In this document: piece after piece, positions 49,237 through 57,684 of the stretch
How positions within the stretch are numbered: the stretch's first letter is position 1
Layout of the letters: each line of letters begins with the position of its first letter
DNA from: Clostridia bacterium
GTDB lineage: Bacteria; Bacillota; Clostridia; Oscillospirales; Acutalibacteraceae
Direction of reading: 5' to 3'
Length of the DNA stretch: 64,000 nucleotides
NCBI GenBank assembly: GCA_017480115.1
Contig: JAFVBH010000058.1
Span: 24,108-88,107 of the forward strand
Program-made: the position numbers and the translations under genes
The notes under the pieces: model-generated
Seen by the model: the letters and a program-made list of their open reading frames with translations, nothing else
What the model was told of the DNA's origin: nothing
Databases searched by the model: none

Positions 49237-50331
49237 TTATTTTCTGGAACTGTTGAACATATCGAAAATGGCCTTCAGATCATCATCGTCATTGCCCAAT
49301 CCCATGGGGGTCGGCTCTGCCTGCCGCGCGGTTGCGGACGCGTCCGCCGCCTTTGCGGGAGCGATCTTATTTTCATTGTTGCCGAAGCCGGTGGCAATCA
49401 CGGTAACGTCGATCTCGTCCTCAAGGTTGGGATCGATGGAAACACCGAAGATGATGTTGGCGTCGGGCGCCGCCTCATCATGCACAAGGCTGGAGGCAAT
49501 GTCCACTTCGTCCAAGGTCATATCGGGCGAACCGGTGATATTGATGATAACGCCCATGGAGCCCTCGATGGTGGTCTCGAGCAGCGGGCTGGAGATCGCC
49601 GCCTTGGCAGCCTGCTCCGCGCGCTCCTTGCCGGACGCCTTGCCGACGCCCATATGGGCATGTCCGGCGTCTTTCATGACGGAGGTCACGTCGGCAAAGT
49701 CAAGGTTGATCAGGCCGGGCACCTTGATAAGATCGGTAATGCTGCGCACGCCCTGGCGAAGAATATCGTCGGCAACGTCGAACGCATTCAGGAATGTGAT
49801 TTTCTGATCGGTGACAAGCTTCAGCCGCTCGTTGGGGATCACGATCAGGCTGTCCACATGCTGCGCCAGCTCGTTGATACCGGCGATCGCCTGATCCATA
49901 CGGCGTTTTCCCTCAAACGCAAAGGGCTTTGTAACGATACCGACCGTCAGAATGCCGGAATCCTTTGCCATCTGCGCGATCACCGGCGCCGCACCGGTAC
50001 CGGTACCGCCGCCCATACCCGCAGTAATAAAGACCATATCTGTGCCCTTCAGCGCAGCGGCGATGGTATCCTCGCTCTCCTCAGCGGCTTTTCTGCCGAC
50101 CTCAGGCTTCGCGCCCGCGCCCTGCCCATTGGTAATTTTCTCACCAAGCTGGATTTTCTGGGTCGCCTTGGATTTTACAAGTACATGCTTATCGGTATTG
50201 ACCGCAATATAGTCAACGCCCTGAATGCCGGCGTCTACCATGCGGTTGACGGCGTTCCCGCCGCCGCCGCCGACACCGATCACCTTAATTTGGGTAACTT
50301 CCTCAAACTCATTTGAAATTTCAAACGCCAT
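49237..50331 (-). CDS. ftsZ: Cell division GTPase FtsZ
   Basis: This is the 364-residue tubulin homologue that forms the division ring. The GTPase domain shows VGGGGGNAVNRM, the tubulin signature GMGGGTGTGAAPVIAQ near residue 105, and the T7-loop region GLINLDFADV near residue 205. The spacer is short and acidic. The extreme C terminus DDLKAIFDMFNSSRK does not match the usual D-IP-FLR-type peptide that docks FtsA or ZipA. It starts at an ATG behind CCGGAGGAAG, has its own promoter, and is the last dcw gene. No ftsA lies next to it. Confidence 0.98.
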   Translation of the reverse strand: MAFEISNEFEEVTQIKVIGVGGGGGNAVNRMVDAGIQGVDYIAVNTDKHVLVKSKATQKIQLGEKITNGQGAGAKPEVGRKAAEESEDTIAAALKGTDMVFITAGMGGGTGTGAAPVIAQMAKDSGILTVGIVTKPFAFEGKRRMDQAIAGINELAQHVDSLIVIPNERLKLVTDQKITFLNAFDVADDILRQGVRSITDLIKVPGLINLDFADVTSVMKDAGHAHMGVGKASGKERAEQAAKAAISSPLLETTIEGSMGVIINITGSPDMTLDEVDIASSLVHDEAAPDANIIFGVSIDPNLEDEIDVTVIATGFGNNENKIAPAKAADASATARQAEPTPMGLGNDDDDLKAIFDMFNSSRK

Positions 50332-50404
50332 TTTACTTCCTCCGGTTCACTGTATTTTCTGCTATATCCATAACTTTTGCATAAGTCTATACTTAAACAA
50401 AAAT

Positions 50405-50433
50405 ATGATAACATGAAAAATCAAAAATTTCAA
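50405..50433 (-). promoter_or_regulatory. ftsZ promoter
   Basis: Minus strand: TTGAAA, 17-bp spacer, TATCAT in an AT-rich 170-bp gap between ftsQ and ftsZ. Confidence 0.6.
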
Positions 50434-50503
50434 TAAAAAACGCTATAATTTTGAAATTTTTTTAAAGCAATTGTTTTATTCTGCCGATTGGCGACGATCA
50501 GTC

Positions 50504-51445
50504 CTAATCGTCGTCGTAATCGTCATCATCGTCGTTATAATCATCATCGTAGTAGTCGCCGTCATCATCGCCAACAGGCTCGTCGGCATTCGGATCCTCC
50601 GGCGTCGGTTCAGAAGTGTCCGGCGCCATGGTGGTATGCTCCGCAGGGCGGGCATACGCTTTTAAATCATCGGCAATATCGATGATCAGCACTTTGTTGG
50701 GATTGGCGGCGACTTCCCGTTCCAGCACCTCCACCGCGGTCAGCGCCTTATTGGCAAGATTGTTGATACTGCCCAGCTTCAGCGTGATTCTGCCGCCGTA
50801 GACGACATGTATATCATATTCGTCCTCAATATTGATATACGTCAGCCCCGTGAGCCCGTTTTGCGCGCAGGTATCGATCAGCGTGCGGAACAGGCGGTAT
50901 TTCGGGCTGTCGGCATCGCAAATTTTGCCGCCGGGCGTGGAATGAATCTCGCCCAACCCCGCGACCACAGTGCAGTTTTCCGGCAGATCGGGCCGATTCT
51001 GCGCCAGCACCTTGCCGCCGCTGCTGAAAATTACAAATCCCGCGCCGGTATCCACCGCGTAATCGTCATACGCGTCCGTGACCGTCAGCACGACCGTGCC
51101 GGGCAGATCTCTTTTCACATGTACGCTTTCCGCGTACACAAGCGCGGCGGTGATCCGCTCCGCCACCTCACCGCCGCGGATCAGCAGCAGGCGGTCGCCG
51201 GTTTTCACTCCTGACGCCTCGATGATCTGTTCGGCGGAGTATCGCTCGGTACCGTTGACGGTGATTGTATCCACGCGGAAGAATACGGTGATCGCGAGGA
51301 TCACAAAGATCACGACGATCCCCACAAGAGAAAAAACCGTCAGCGCGGCGTTCTTGCGCCGCTTGTGCTTGCGGATTCTGTCATTATTCATTTTAATGCG
51401 CTCATTTTTGGAAAGATACGCTTCCCTGCGCCCGTTCTCCTGCAT
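50504..51445 (-). CDS. ftsQ: FtsQ/DivIB-type division protein with Asp-rich tail
   Basis: This is a 313-residue bitopic division protein. A basic cytoplasmic N terminus (RIRKHKRRKNAA), a single helix (LTVFSLVGIVVIFVILAITVFF) and a POTRA domain (RVDTITVNGTERYSAEQIIEASGV...RDLPGTVVLTVTD) precede the beta domain (GLTGLTYINIEDEYDIHVVYGGRITLKLG). The last ~50 residues are a low-complexity acidic tail ending DDDYNDDDDDYDDD. FtsQ scaffolds the FtsB/FtsL and FtsW/PBP complex at the septum. It follows murA by 17 bp. An inverted repeat (CGACGAT/ATCGTCG) overlaps its stop codon. Confidence 0.88.
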   Translation of the reverse strand: MQENGRREAYLSKNERIKMNNDRIRKHKRRKNAALTVFSLVGIVVIFVILAITVFFRVDTITVNGTERYSAEQIIEASGVKTGDRLLLIRGGEVAERITAALVYAESVHVKRDLPGTVVLTVTDAYDDYAVDTGAGFVIFSSGGKVLAQNRPDLPENCTVVAGLGEIHSTPGGKICDADSPKYRLFRTLIDTCAQNGLTGLTYINIEDEYDIHVVYGGRITLKLGSINNLANKALTAVEVLEREVAANPNKVLIIDIADDLKAYARPAEHTTMAPDTSEPTPEDPNADEPVGDDDGDYYDDDYNDDDDDYDDD

Positions 51446-51462
51446 GGTATCACCTGTTTCGT

Positions 51463-52728
51463 TTACGTTCCGTCAATTTTCACGATTGCCGCGCCCAGCG
51501 AGGTAAGCGCGCCGCAAATATCCTCATATCCCCGTTCCACATGCCGTATCCCGCCGACGCGGGTAACGCCCTCCGCCGCCAGTCCTGCCAGCACCAGCGC
51601 AAAGCCGCCGCGCAGATCCGGTGATTCCACCGCCGCACCCGTCAGCCGCGGCACCCCCTCGATAATGGCGGTTCTGCCGTCGACGCGAATATCCGCGCCC
51701 AACCGATTCAGTCCCGCCGCGTGCTTATAGCGGTTTTCAAATATGGTTTCCGAGATCACACTCGTACCCTCGGCAACGCATAGAAACGCCGACACCGGCG
51801 CCTGCAAATCTGTCGGGAATCCCGGATAGGGCATGGTTCTGATATATTTTACCGCCCGTGGACGCATAGGCGCCCGAAGGGAAATGTCAGCTGCCTGCAC
51901 ATCAATTTTACACCCCGCGTCCCGAAATACGGGCAGCACGGTGGACAAATGAGACGGATTTACATTTTGCACCGTAATTTCGCCGCCGGTCGCGGCAGCC
52001 GCCGCCAGATAGGAACCGGCAACGATTCGGTCGGGGATCACGGCGTGCTGTCCGCCGTGCAGCGCCGGAACGCCCTCGATGACCATCTCCCCGCTGCCTG
52101 CGCCTGTGATCCGCGCGCCGCAGGTATTCAGAAAATCCGCAAGATCGGTGATCTCCGGTTCCCGCGCCGCGTTGCAGACCGTCGTTTTGCCCGCGGCGGT
52201 CACAGCGGCAAGCATAATATTTTCCGTCGCGCCCACAGAGGGAAACGCCAATGTAATATCCGTGCCCCGCAGCCCCTGCGCGCAGGTACAGCATATTCTG
52301 CCGTGGCTCTCCGTAATTTGTGCGCCGAACGCCCGCATGGCGTCCAGATGCAGATCGATGGGGCGCAAGCCGATGTCGCAGCCGCCGGGCGCGCTGAGCA
52401 CCGCCTGCCCGAACCGTCCCAAAACCGCGCCGAGGAAGATGATCGACGAGCGCATCTCATGCATCAGCCGGTCAGGAATCGGCGTATCGTTGATGCCGCG
52501 GCTGTCCACCCGCAAGGTATGCCCTTGCCGCGAGACCCTGCAGCCGAAATGCTTGAGTATATTGACCGTGGCGTCCACGTCGGACAATCGCGGACAGTTA
52601 CGCAGCTCCGCCTCTCCGTCCACAAGGACGGTGGCGGCAAGAATGGGTAGTGCGCTGTTTTTCGCGCCTTGTATTTTTATCGCGCCCTTCAGACTTCTCC
52701 CGCCTGTGATCTCAAAGAAACCGCTCAA
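51463..52728 (-). CDS. murA: UDP-N-acetylglucosamine 1-carboxyvinyltransferase
   Basis: This 421-residue enzyme transfers enolpyruvate from PEP to UDP-GlcNAc, the first committed step of peptidoglycan synthesis. SGFFEITGGRSLKGAIKIQGAKNSALP carries the Lys-Asn pair. The fosfomycin-target Cys is in SAPGGCDIGLRPIDLH, near residue 115. MPYPGFPTDLQAPVSAFL and FENRYKHAAGLNRLGADI are also typical. No ATG fits: GTG at 52737 and TTG at 52731 and 52728 are possible. TTG 52728 is preferred for family length and its spacing from GAGAGGG. It lies between murG and ftsQ. Confidence 0.96.
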   Translation of the reverse strand: MSGFFEITGGRSLKGAIKIQGAKNSALPILAATVLVDGEAELRNCPRLSDVDATVNILKHFGCRVSRQGHTLRVDSRGINDTPIPDRLMHEMRSSIIFLGAVLGRFGQAVLSAPGGCDIGLRPIDLHLDAMRAFGAQITESHGRICCTCAQGLRGTDITLAFPSVGATENIMLAAVTAAGKTTVCNAAREPEITDLADFLNTCGARITGAGSGEMVIEGVPALHGGQHAVIPDRIVAGSYLAAAAATGGEITVQNVNPSHLSTVLPVFRDAGCKIDVQAADISLRAPMRPRAVKYIRTMPYPGFPTDLQAPVSAFLCVAEGTSVISETIFENRYKHAAGLNRLGADIRVDGRTAIIEGVPRLTGAAVESPDLRGGFALVLAGLAAEGVTRVGGIRHVERGYEDICGALTSLGAAIVKIDGT

Positions 52729-52822
52729 CAAAAACACCCTCTCTGCTGTTACGGTTCATTGTATGAGCGTTTCGGCGAAACGTTACTTTTTCAGAAATAA
52801 CGGCGCGTTTTTACCGCCTTTT

Positions 52823-53950
52823 TCAGCGATCGATCAAATCGATAATAATATCGGCAATTTTATCCTTTGCGTCAGTCAGCGCCAGCTTGCGGGCGTTTGC
52901 GCCGATAGCGGCAACCCGCTGCGGGTCGTCCAGCAACGCCTCCACAAGAGACTGCACCTTGTCCGGCGCGGCAGCAAGCTCTTTTTCCTCCACGATCAGC
53001 GCCGCGTCACTGTTTACCAATGCCATGGCGTTGTGATATTGGTGATTTTCCGCCACATTCGGCGAGGGGATCAGGATCGCCGCCCTGCCCAGCGCCTCAA
53101 TCTCCGCAACGGAGGACGCGCCTGCGCGGGAGACGACGATGTCCGCCGCGGCAAGGCACTCGTCCATATCGTATATGTATTCCCGTACGTCAAACTTCCG
53201 GTCGTCGGCGGCGATACCGTGCGCCGCCAGTTTCTCCGGCACCCAGCCGCCGTACTGCCCGTAGCCGTGAATAAAACATATATTCTCTCTGTCTTTCAAC
53301 GCGATCATCAGATCGGTCATAACGGTATTGATCGTCCGCGCGCCGAGACTGCCGCCGGTGGAAAAAATCACCGTCTTATTGCCGACGCCCAGTTTTCCCC
53401 GCGCCTTGGCTCTGTCCGCCCGGAGAATGGCTGCGCGGATCGGCAGACCGGTCACGACCGGAGGATTTTTGCATTCCAGATATTGTTCCGCCTCGGGGAC
53501 GGTAATCAGCACCCTGTCCACGCGTTTGGCAAGCGCTTTATTCGCCATACCCGGGAACGCGTTTTGCTCGTGGATCACGGTATGCAGGCCCAGCTTTGCC
53601 GCTTCCCGCAGTACCGGCCCGCTGACGTAGCCGCCGAAGCCGATGACCGCGTCGGGCTGATATTCCCGCAGGATCGCGCGGGAATCCCGCGTTGATTTTA
53701 AGAGCCGGAACACGGTTTTGACGTTTTCGACCATATTTTTCGGCGTGGGCTTGCGCTGAAAACCGCTGATGTCGATGCTCCTGAAATTGAAGCCCGCAGC
53801 GGGTACAAGCTTTGCTTCCATCTTCTTCTTCGTGCCGATAAAGAGAATTTCGGCGTCGGGGTAGCGTTTCCGAATCTCCCCTGCGACCGCGAGCGCGGGG
53901 TTGATATGACCGCCGGTACCGCCGGCAGCAAATACGAATTTCAAAGCCAT
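52823..53950 (-). CDS. murG: UDP-GlcNAc:lipid I N-acetylglucosaminyltransferase
   Basis: This 375-residue GT28 enzyme on the inner membrane face converts lipid I to lipid II. Motifs are KFVFAAGGTGGHINPALAVA (glycine-rich loop 1), RSIDISGFQRK, GFGGYVSGPVLREA, EQNAFPGMANKALAKRVD and GGSLGARTIN. SRAGASSVAEIEALGRAAILIP forms the donor site. The ATG at 53950 lies too close to AAAAGG, and a TTG two codons later (53944) would be better spaced, so the start is uncertain by a few residues. It follows ftsW by 16 bp. Confidence 0.97.
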   Translation of the reverse strand: MALKFVFAAGGTGGHINPALAVAGEIRKRYPDAEILFIGTKKKMEAKLVPAAGFNFRSIDISGFQRKPTPKNMVENVKTVFRLLKSTRDSRAILREYQPDAVIGFGGYVSGPVLREAAKLGLHTVIHEQNAFPGMANKALAKRVDRVLITVPEAEQYLECKNPPVVTGLPIRAAILRADRAKARGKLGVGNKTVIFSTGGSLGARTINTVMTDLMIALKDRENICFIHGYGQYGGWVPEKLAAHGIAADDRKFDVREYIYDMDECLAAADIVVSRAGASSVAEIEALGRAAILIPSPNVAENHQYHNAMALVNSDAALIVEEKELAAAPDKVQSLVEALLDDPQRVAAIGANARKLALTDAKDKIADIIIDLIDR

Positions 53951-53966
53951 CACCTTTTATACAAAA

Positions 53967-55241
53967 TCACATTTTTACCATGCGGGAATCCTTGGAGACC
54001 GCCAGCACCAGGCCCGCCTCCGCAAGGAAGGTCAGCATCGCCGACCCGCCGGAGCTAAAGAACGGCAGCCCGATGCCCGTATTGGGGATTACCTCAGTCA
54101 CAACGGCGACGTTCAGCACCACCTGCAGACCGATATGCATGACCACGCCGATAGCGACGAATTTATTGAACCGCGTCTTTGCGCGCAAGCCGATCAATGT
54201 ACCGCGAATAATCAGCGCCGCGAACAGAATCAGCATCAGCGCCGCGCCCACAAAACCCAGCTCCTCGCAAAGAATGGAGAAGATCATATCGTTCTGCGGC
54301 TCGGGCACATAATAATACTTCTGCACCGAGTTGCCCAGTCCCACGCCCAAAAAGCCGCCGGAACCGATGGCAAATAGCGCGTTGTTGATCTGCCAGCGGG
54401 TGCCGATGCTGGCGTAGTCCTTGACAAGCCAGCTCATGATACGCCCTTTGGAGTCGATCTTTTCCAACAGCTCCGGATTATTTTTATACAGATAGAAGAT
54501 CAAGGCGGCAACGGCGATAAAACCTACCGCGCCGAGAATGAACCACCCGCGCTTAAAGTCGCCGATATACAGCATGACAATACCGATCAGCAGCAGAATG
54601 ATCGCGCCGGAATTATGGTTGCCGGCAATAACCAGCAGCGCCGGCAGCAAAATGATCGCGCCACAAAGGATCGTTGGAAACAGCGCCTCTGTGATCGGCT
54701 CGAACCCCAACCGTTTGATAAACGAGAACGGGAATACCCGCCGCACGCTTGCCGCCATTTGGCTTTTCGCGGGGTGACGGCTGACGATACGGCTGTGATA
54801 CTTCGCCATGACCACGGCGAGCATCACGATCAGCCCCGTTTTCATAAACTCCGAGGGCTGGATGCTGAAGCCGCCGAAGCGGATCCAGCGATGGAACCCC
54901 GGATAGTTGGGGTCGTTGATAAACAAAACGATGGCGCAAAGCCCGACGCACGCGGCATACAGCAGCCAACCGTATTTGCGCACAAGGCGCATATCCAGCT
55001 GAGAGATCAACAGCATCAGCACCAGCCCCGCCACGACCCATTTCAGCTGCCCGAGAAAGATCGACGCAGAACTGCTCTGCTCCACCGCCGAGGTAGGCAT
55101 ACTGGCGGAATAGACCATGATCAGCCCATAGGAAAGCAGCGCCAGCAGCAGAACGAAAAAGGGAACGTCAAAACCGCCGAGCGTCAACAGATCCTGCCCG
55201 AATAACCGTATATTCTTTACCCCTCTGACCTTTTCAGCCAT
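53967..55241 (-). CDS. SEDS-family lipid II polymerase (FtsW/SpoVE type)
   Basis: This is a 424-residue glycosyltransferase with about 10 membrane helices that polymerises lipid II together with its cognate class B PBP. SEDS motifs are LGGFDVPFFVLLLALLSYGLIMVYSAS, WIRFGGFSIQPSEFMKTGLIV, GSGGFLGVGLGNSVQKYYYVPEPQNDMIFSILCEELGF, and VIPNTGIGLPFFSSGGSAML. Position within dcw, behind mraY and ahead of murG, matches ftsW or spoVE; these cannot be told apart by sequence alone. The start follows GGGGGAGAGG. murD, usual at this position, is absent. Confidence 0.93.
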   Translation of the reverse strand: MAEKVRGVKNIRLFGQDLLTLGGFDVPFFVLLLALLSYGLIMVYSASMPTSAVEQSSSASIFLGQLKWVVAGLVLMLLISQLDMRLVRKYGWLLYAACVGLCAIVLFINDPNYPGFHRWIRFGGFSIQPSEFMKTGLIVMLAVVMAKYHSRIVSRHPAKSQMAASVRRVFPFSFIKRLGFEPITEALFPTILCGAIILLPALLVIAGNHNSGAIILLLIGIVMLYIGDFKRGWFILGAVGFIAVAALIFYLYKNNPELLEKIDSKGRIMSWLVKDYASIGTRWQINNALFAIGSGGFLGVGLGNSVQKYYYVPEPQNDMIFSILCEELGFVGAALMLILFAALIIRGTLIGLRAKTRFNKFVAIGVVMHIGLQVVLNVAVVTEVIPNTGIGLPFFSSGGSAMLTFLAEAGLVLAVSKDSRMVKM

Positions 55242-55265
55242 AGCCTCTCCCCCGTAATAGTGCGT

Positions 55266-56294
55266 TTATTTTGCGCCGCCGAAATATACCAGCAGGATCG
55301 CGAGAATGCCGCCGACCGCGTTGACCGCGGAGAACACATAGCAGATTTTCTTTTCTTTCCAGCCGCACATTTCAAAATGATGATGGATCGGCGCCATTTT
55401 AAAAATACGCTTGCCGTGGGTCGCCTTAAAATAGACGATCTGGATCACGTCCGATAAAAATTCGATCACATAGATGATACCAACCAGCAAAATCAGCCAC
55501 GGCATATCCAGCGCATAGCAGACGGCAATAATCATTCCGCCCAGGAACATGGAGCCGAGATCGCCCATCATGACCTTTGCGGGGTTCCAGTTCCAGATCA
55601 GATATCCGCACATACCGCCGCACAGGCACGCCGTCAGCAGACTGACGCCGAAATTATGCCGCAGGATCGCGATCACGGTCAGCGAGATCGCCGCCACCGC
55701 CGTCACCGAAGAGCAAAGCCCGTCGATCCCGTCGGTAAAATTGACCGCGTTCACAGTGCAGTACATTACGATCAGCCCAAAGATGAGCGAAAACCATTTC
55801 AGATCCACATTCCCGATAAAAGGCAGATACATATAAGTCGCGCCCACGGAGTACAGCGTCCCAAGATACACGCCCATGATCAGAATTTGGGCAATGGATT
55901 TTTGCGGGATTGTCAAGCCGAGGTTCCGCTTTTTGGCGACCTTGATATAATCGTCCGCAAAACCGACGAAGCCGTAGCACAGCGCCATGAGAATACCGCC
56001 GTAAAACTTGACCTTCGCCGCGCGCCGGTCCATGGCTTCCCCTGCGACAAGATCGCCGCCCATAATTTTATCTGTGACCAAAACGGCGATTAAAGCCGCG
56101 ATGATACCGATCACAAACAGCATGCCGCCCATGGTGGGCGTACCCTGCTTATTTTTATGCCATTTGGGGCCAATATCCAAAATCGTCTGTCCGAATTTCA
56201 GCTTATGGAGCCAGGGGATCAACACATATCCCAACAGGAACGCCGCCAGAAAAGCGGCGACAGCGCCCAGCGCCAATGCAGCAAAATGATTCAT
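55266..56294 (-). CDS. mraY: Phospho-MurNAc-pentapeptide translocase
   Basis: This 342-residue, ten-helix membrane enzyme links UDP-MurNAc-pentapeptide to undecaprenyl phosphate to give lipid I. The signature GTPTMGGMLFVIG, the catalytic Asp pair in GFADDYIKVAKKRNLGL, VNFTDGIDGLCSSVTA, and the C-terminal APIHHHFEMCGW are all present. The ATG at 56294 follows AAGGGGTG; a longer open frame upstream overlaps murF. It precedes ftsW by 24 bp. Confidence 0.97.
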   Translation of the reverse strand: MNHFAALALGAVAAFLAAFLLGYVLIPWLHKLKFGQTILDIGPKWHKNKQGTPTMGGMLFVIGIIAALIAVLVTDKIMGGDLVAGEAMDRRAAKVKFYGGILMALCYGFVGFADDYIKVAKKRNLGLTIPQKSIAQILIMGVYLGTLYSVGATYMYLPFIGNVDLKWFSLIFGLIVMYCTVNAVNFTDGIDGLCSSVTAVAAISLTVIAILRHNFGVSLLTACLCGGMCGYLIWNWNPAKVMMGDLGSMFLGGMIIAVCYALDMPWLILLVGIIYVIEFLSDVIQIVYFKATHGKRIFKMAPIHHHFEMCGWKEKKICYVFSAVNAVGGILAILLVYFGGAK

Positions 56295-56313
56295 GACTTT
56301 CACCCCTTTGAAT

Positions 56314-57666
56314 TTATACGTCCTGTTTGCCGAACACGTCGGCAATGATGGTTTCCATACGCATACCGCGGCTGCCCTTGACCAAAACGGCGTCCCCGGC
56401 AGCGACGGTTTGCCGCAATTGCGTTGCCAATGCCGTCTTATCCGTAAACGCCAGTACCGGTACGCCGCCTTCCGCCGCCGCGTCGGCAGTGAATTTTGAA
56501 AGCGCGCCGTAGGTCAGCAGCAGATCGGCGTTGCCCTTGACCGCCGCGCCCACCTCCCGGTGCAGCGCTTCGGCATAATCGCCCAGCTCCAGCATATCGC
56601 CCAGAACGGCGATGCGTTTGCCGTCCCGAAAGCCGGATAAGACCTGCAGCGCCGCCTTGACCGACGCGGGCGCCGCGTTATAGCAGTCCTCGATCACGGT
56701 GATATTATTATATTTCGCAATGTGCTGACGCATGCCTGCGGGCGCGTAATTTTCCAGCGCCGCCGCAATATCCGCAAGAGCGATCCCATGGACGCTGCCC
56801 ACAGCCGCCGCCGCGAGAGCGTTACTGACGTTGTGCGCACCGGGCACATGCAGACGCACGTTTGCGCGCTCGTCCCCGTGCCGTAAAACAAAGGAACAGC
56901 CCGCCGCGTCAGATACAACGTCCGTTGCCGTAAAATCGAATGTATCGTCGCCCATGCCGTACCGGATTATGTTGTAATTTTCATTTTTATATGCCCCCAG
57001 ATACTTGTCGTCGCCGTTCAGGATCAGCGGCGCTCCCGGCTGCAAGCCCTCGAGGATTTCCAGCTTCGCCCGGAAGATATTTTCCTGCGAGCCGAGGTTT
57101 TCAATATGGTTCATGCCGATGTTGGTGATCACTGCGACGGTGGGGCGGCAGATCGCCGTCAGACCGGAAATTTCCCCCGCGTGATTCATGCCCATCTCAA
57201 TCACCGCCGCCGTATGGCAGGGATCCAGCCGCAGCAGCGTCAAGGGCATGCCGATATCGTTATTGAGGTTGCCCTCGGTTTTCAGCGTGTTGAACTTCGC
57301 CGACAGCACGCAATGAATCATTTCCTTGGTGGTGGTCTTGCCCACGCTGCCCGTCAGCCCGACCACGGGAATATCAAACCGCGCGCGGTGATACCGCGCC
57401 AGCGCGCCCAACGCCAGCCGTGTATCTTTTACAAGGAGTTTGGGCAGCGTGGTAGATATATCTTTTTCCACCAGCACGGCGGCAATGCCGCTTTTTTCCA
57501 GCGATGGAATAAAATCGTGCCCGTTAAAGCGATCCCCCGTCAGCGCGACAAAAAGCCCGTGATTCAAGGGCTTTCTGCTGTCGGTAAACACGCCGCTTAC
57601 CGTTGCATTTTGATCTGCGACGCCGCCGACGGCGGCAGCCGCTTCGTTTAAATCGAATTTTTTCAA
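56314..57666 (-). CDS. murF: UDP-MurNAc-tripeptide--D-Ala-D-Ala ligase
   Basis: This is a 450-residue Mur ligase. The N-terminal domain is FTDSRKPLNHGLFVALTGDRFNGHDF. The ATPase P-loop is VVGLTGSVGKTTTKEMIH near residue 110. EMGMNHAGEISGLTAICRPTVAVITNIGMNH, EDCYNAAPASVKAALQVL and LLTYGALS follow. No ATG is available. TTG at 57666 is chosen because GGGTG lies 6 nt upstream; a GTG at 57675 overlaps that site. It adds D-Ala-D-Ala to complete the pentapeptide that mraY uses. Confidence 0.96.
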   Translation of the reverse strand: MKKFDLNEAAAAVGGVADQNATVSGVFTDSRKPLNHGLFVALTGDRFNGHDFIPSLEKSGIAAVLVEKDISTTLPKLLVKDTRLALGALARYHRARFDIPVVGLTGSVGKTTTKEMIHCVLSAKFNTLKTEGNLNNDIGMPLTLLRLDPCHTAAVIEMGMNHAGEISGLTAICRPTVAVITNIGMNHIENLGSQENIFRAKLEILEGLQPGAPLILNGDDKYLGAYKNENYNIIRYGMGDDTFDFTATDVVSDAAGCSFVLRHGDERANVRLHVPGAHNVSNALAAAAVGSVHGIALADIAAALENYAPAGMRQHIAKYNNITVIEDCYNAAPASVKAALQVLSGFRDGKRIAVLGDMLELGDYAEALHREVGAAVKGNADLLLTYGALSKFTADAAAEGGVPVLAFTDKTALATQLRQTVAAGDAVLVKGSRGMRMETIIADVFGKQDV

Positions 57667-57684
57667 GTGTATCACCCGATGTAT

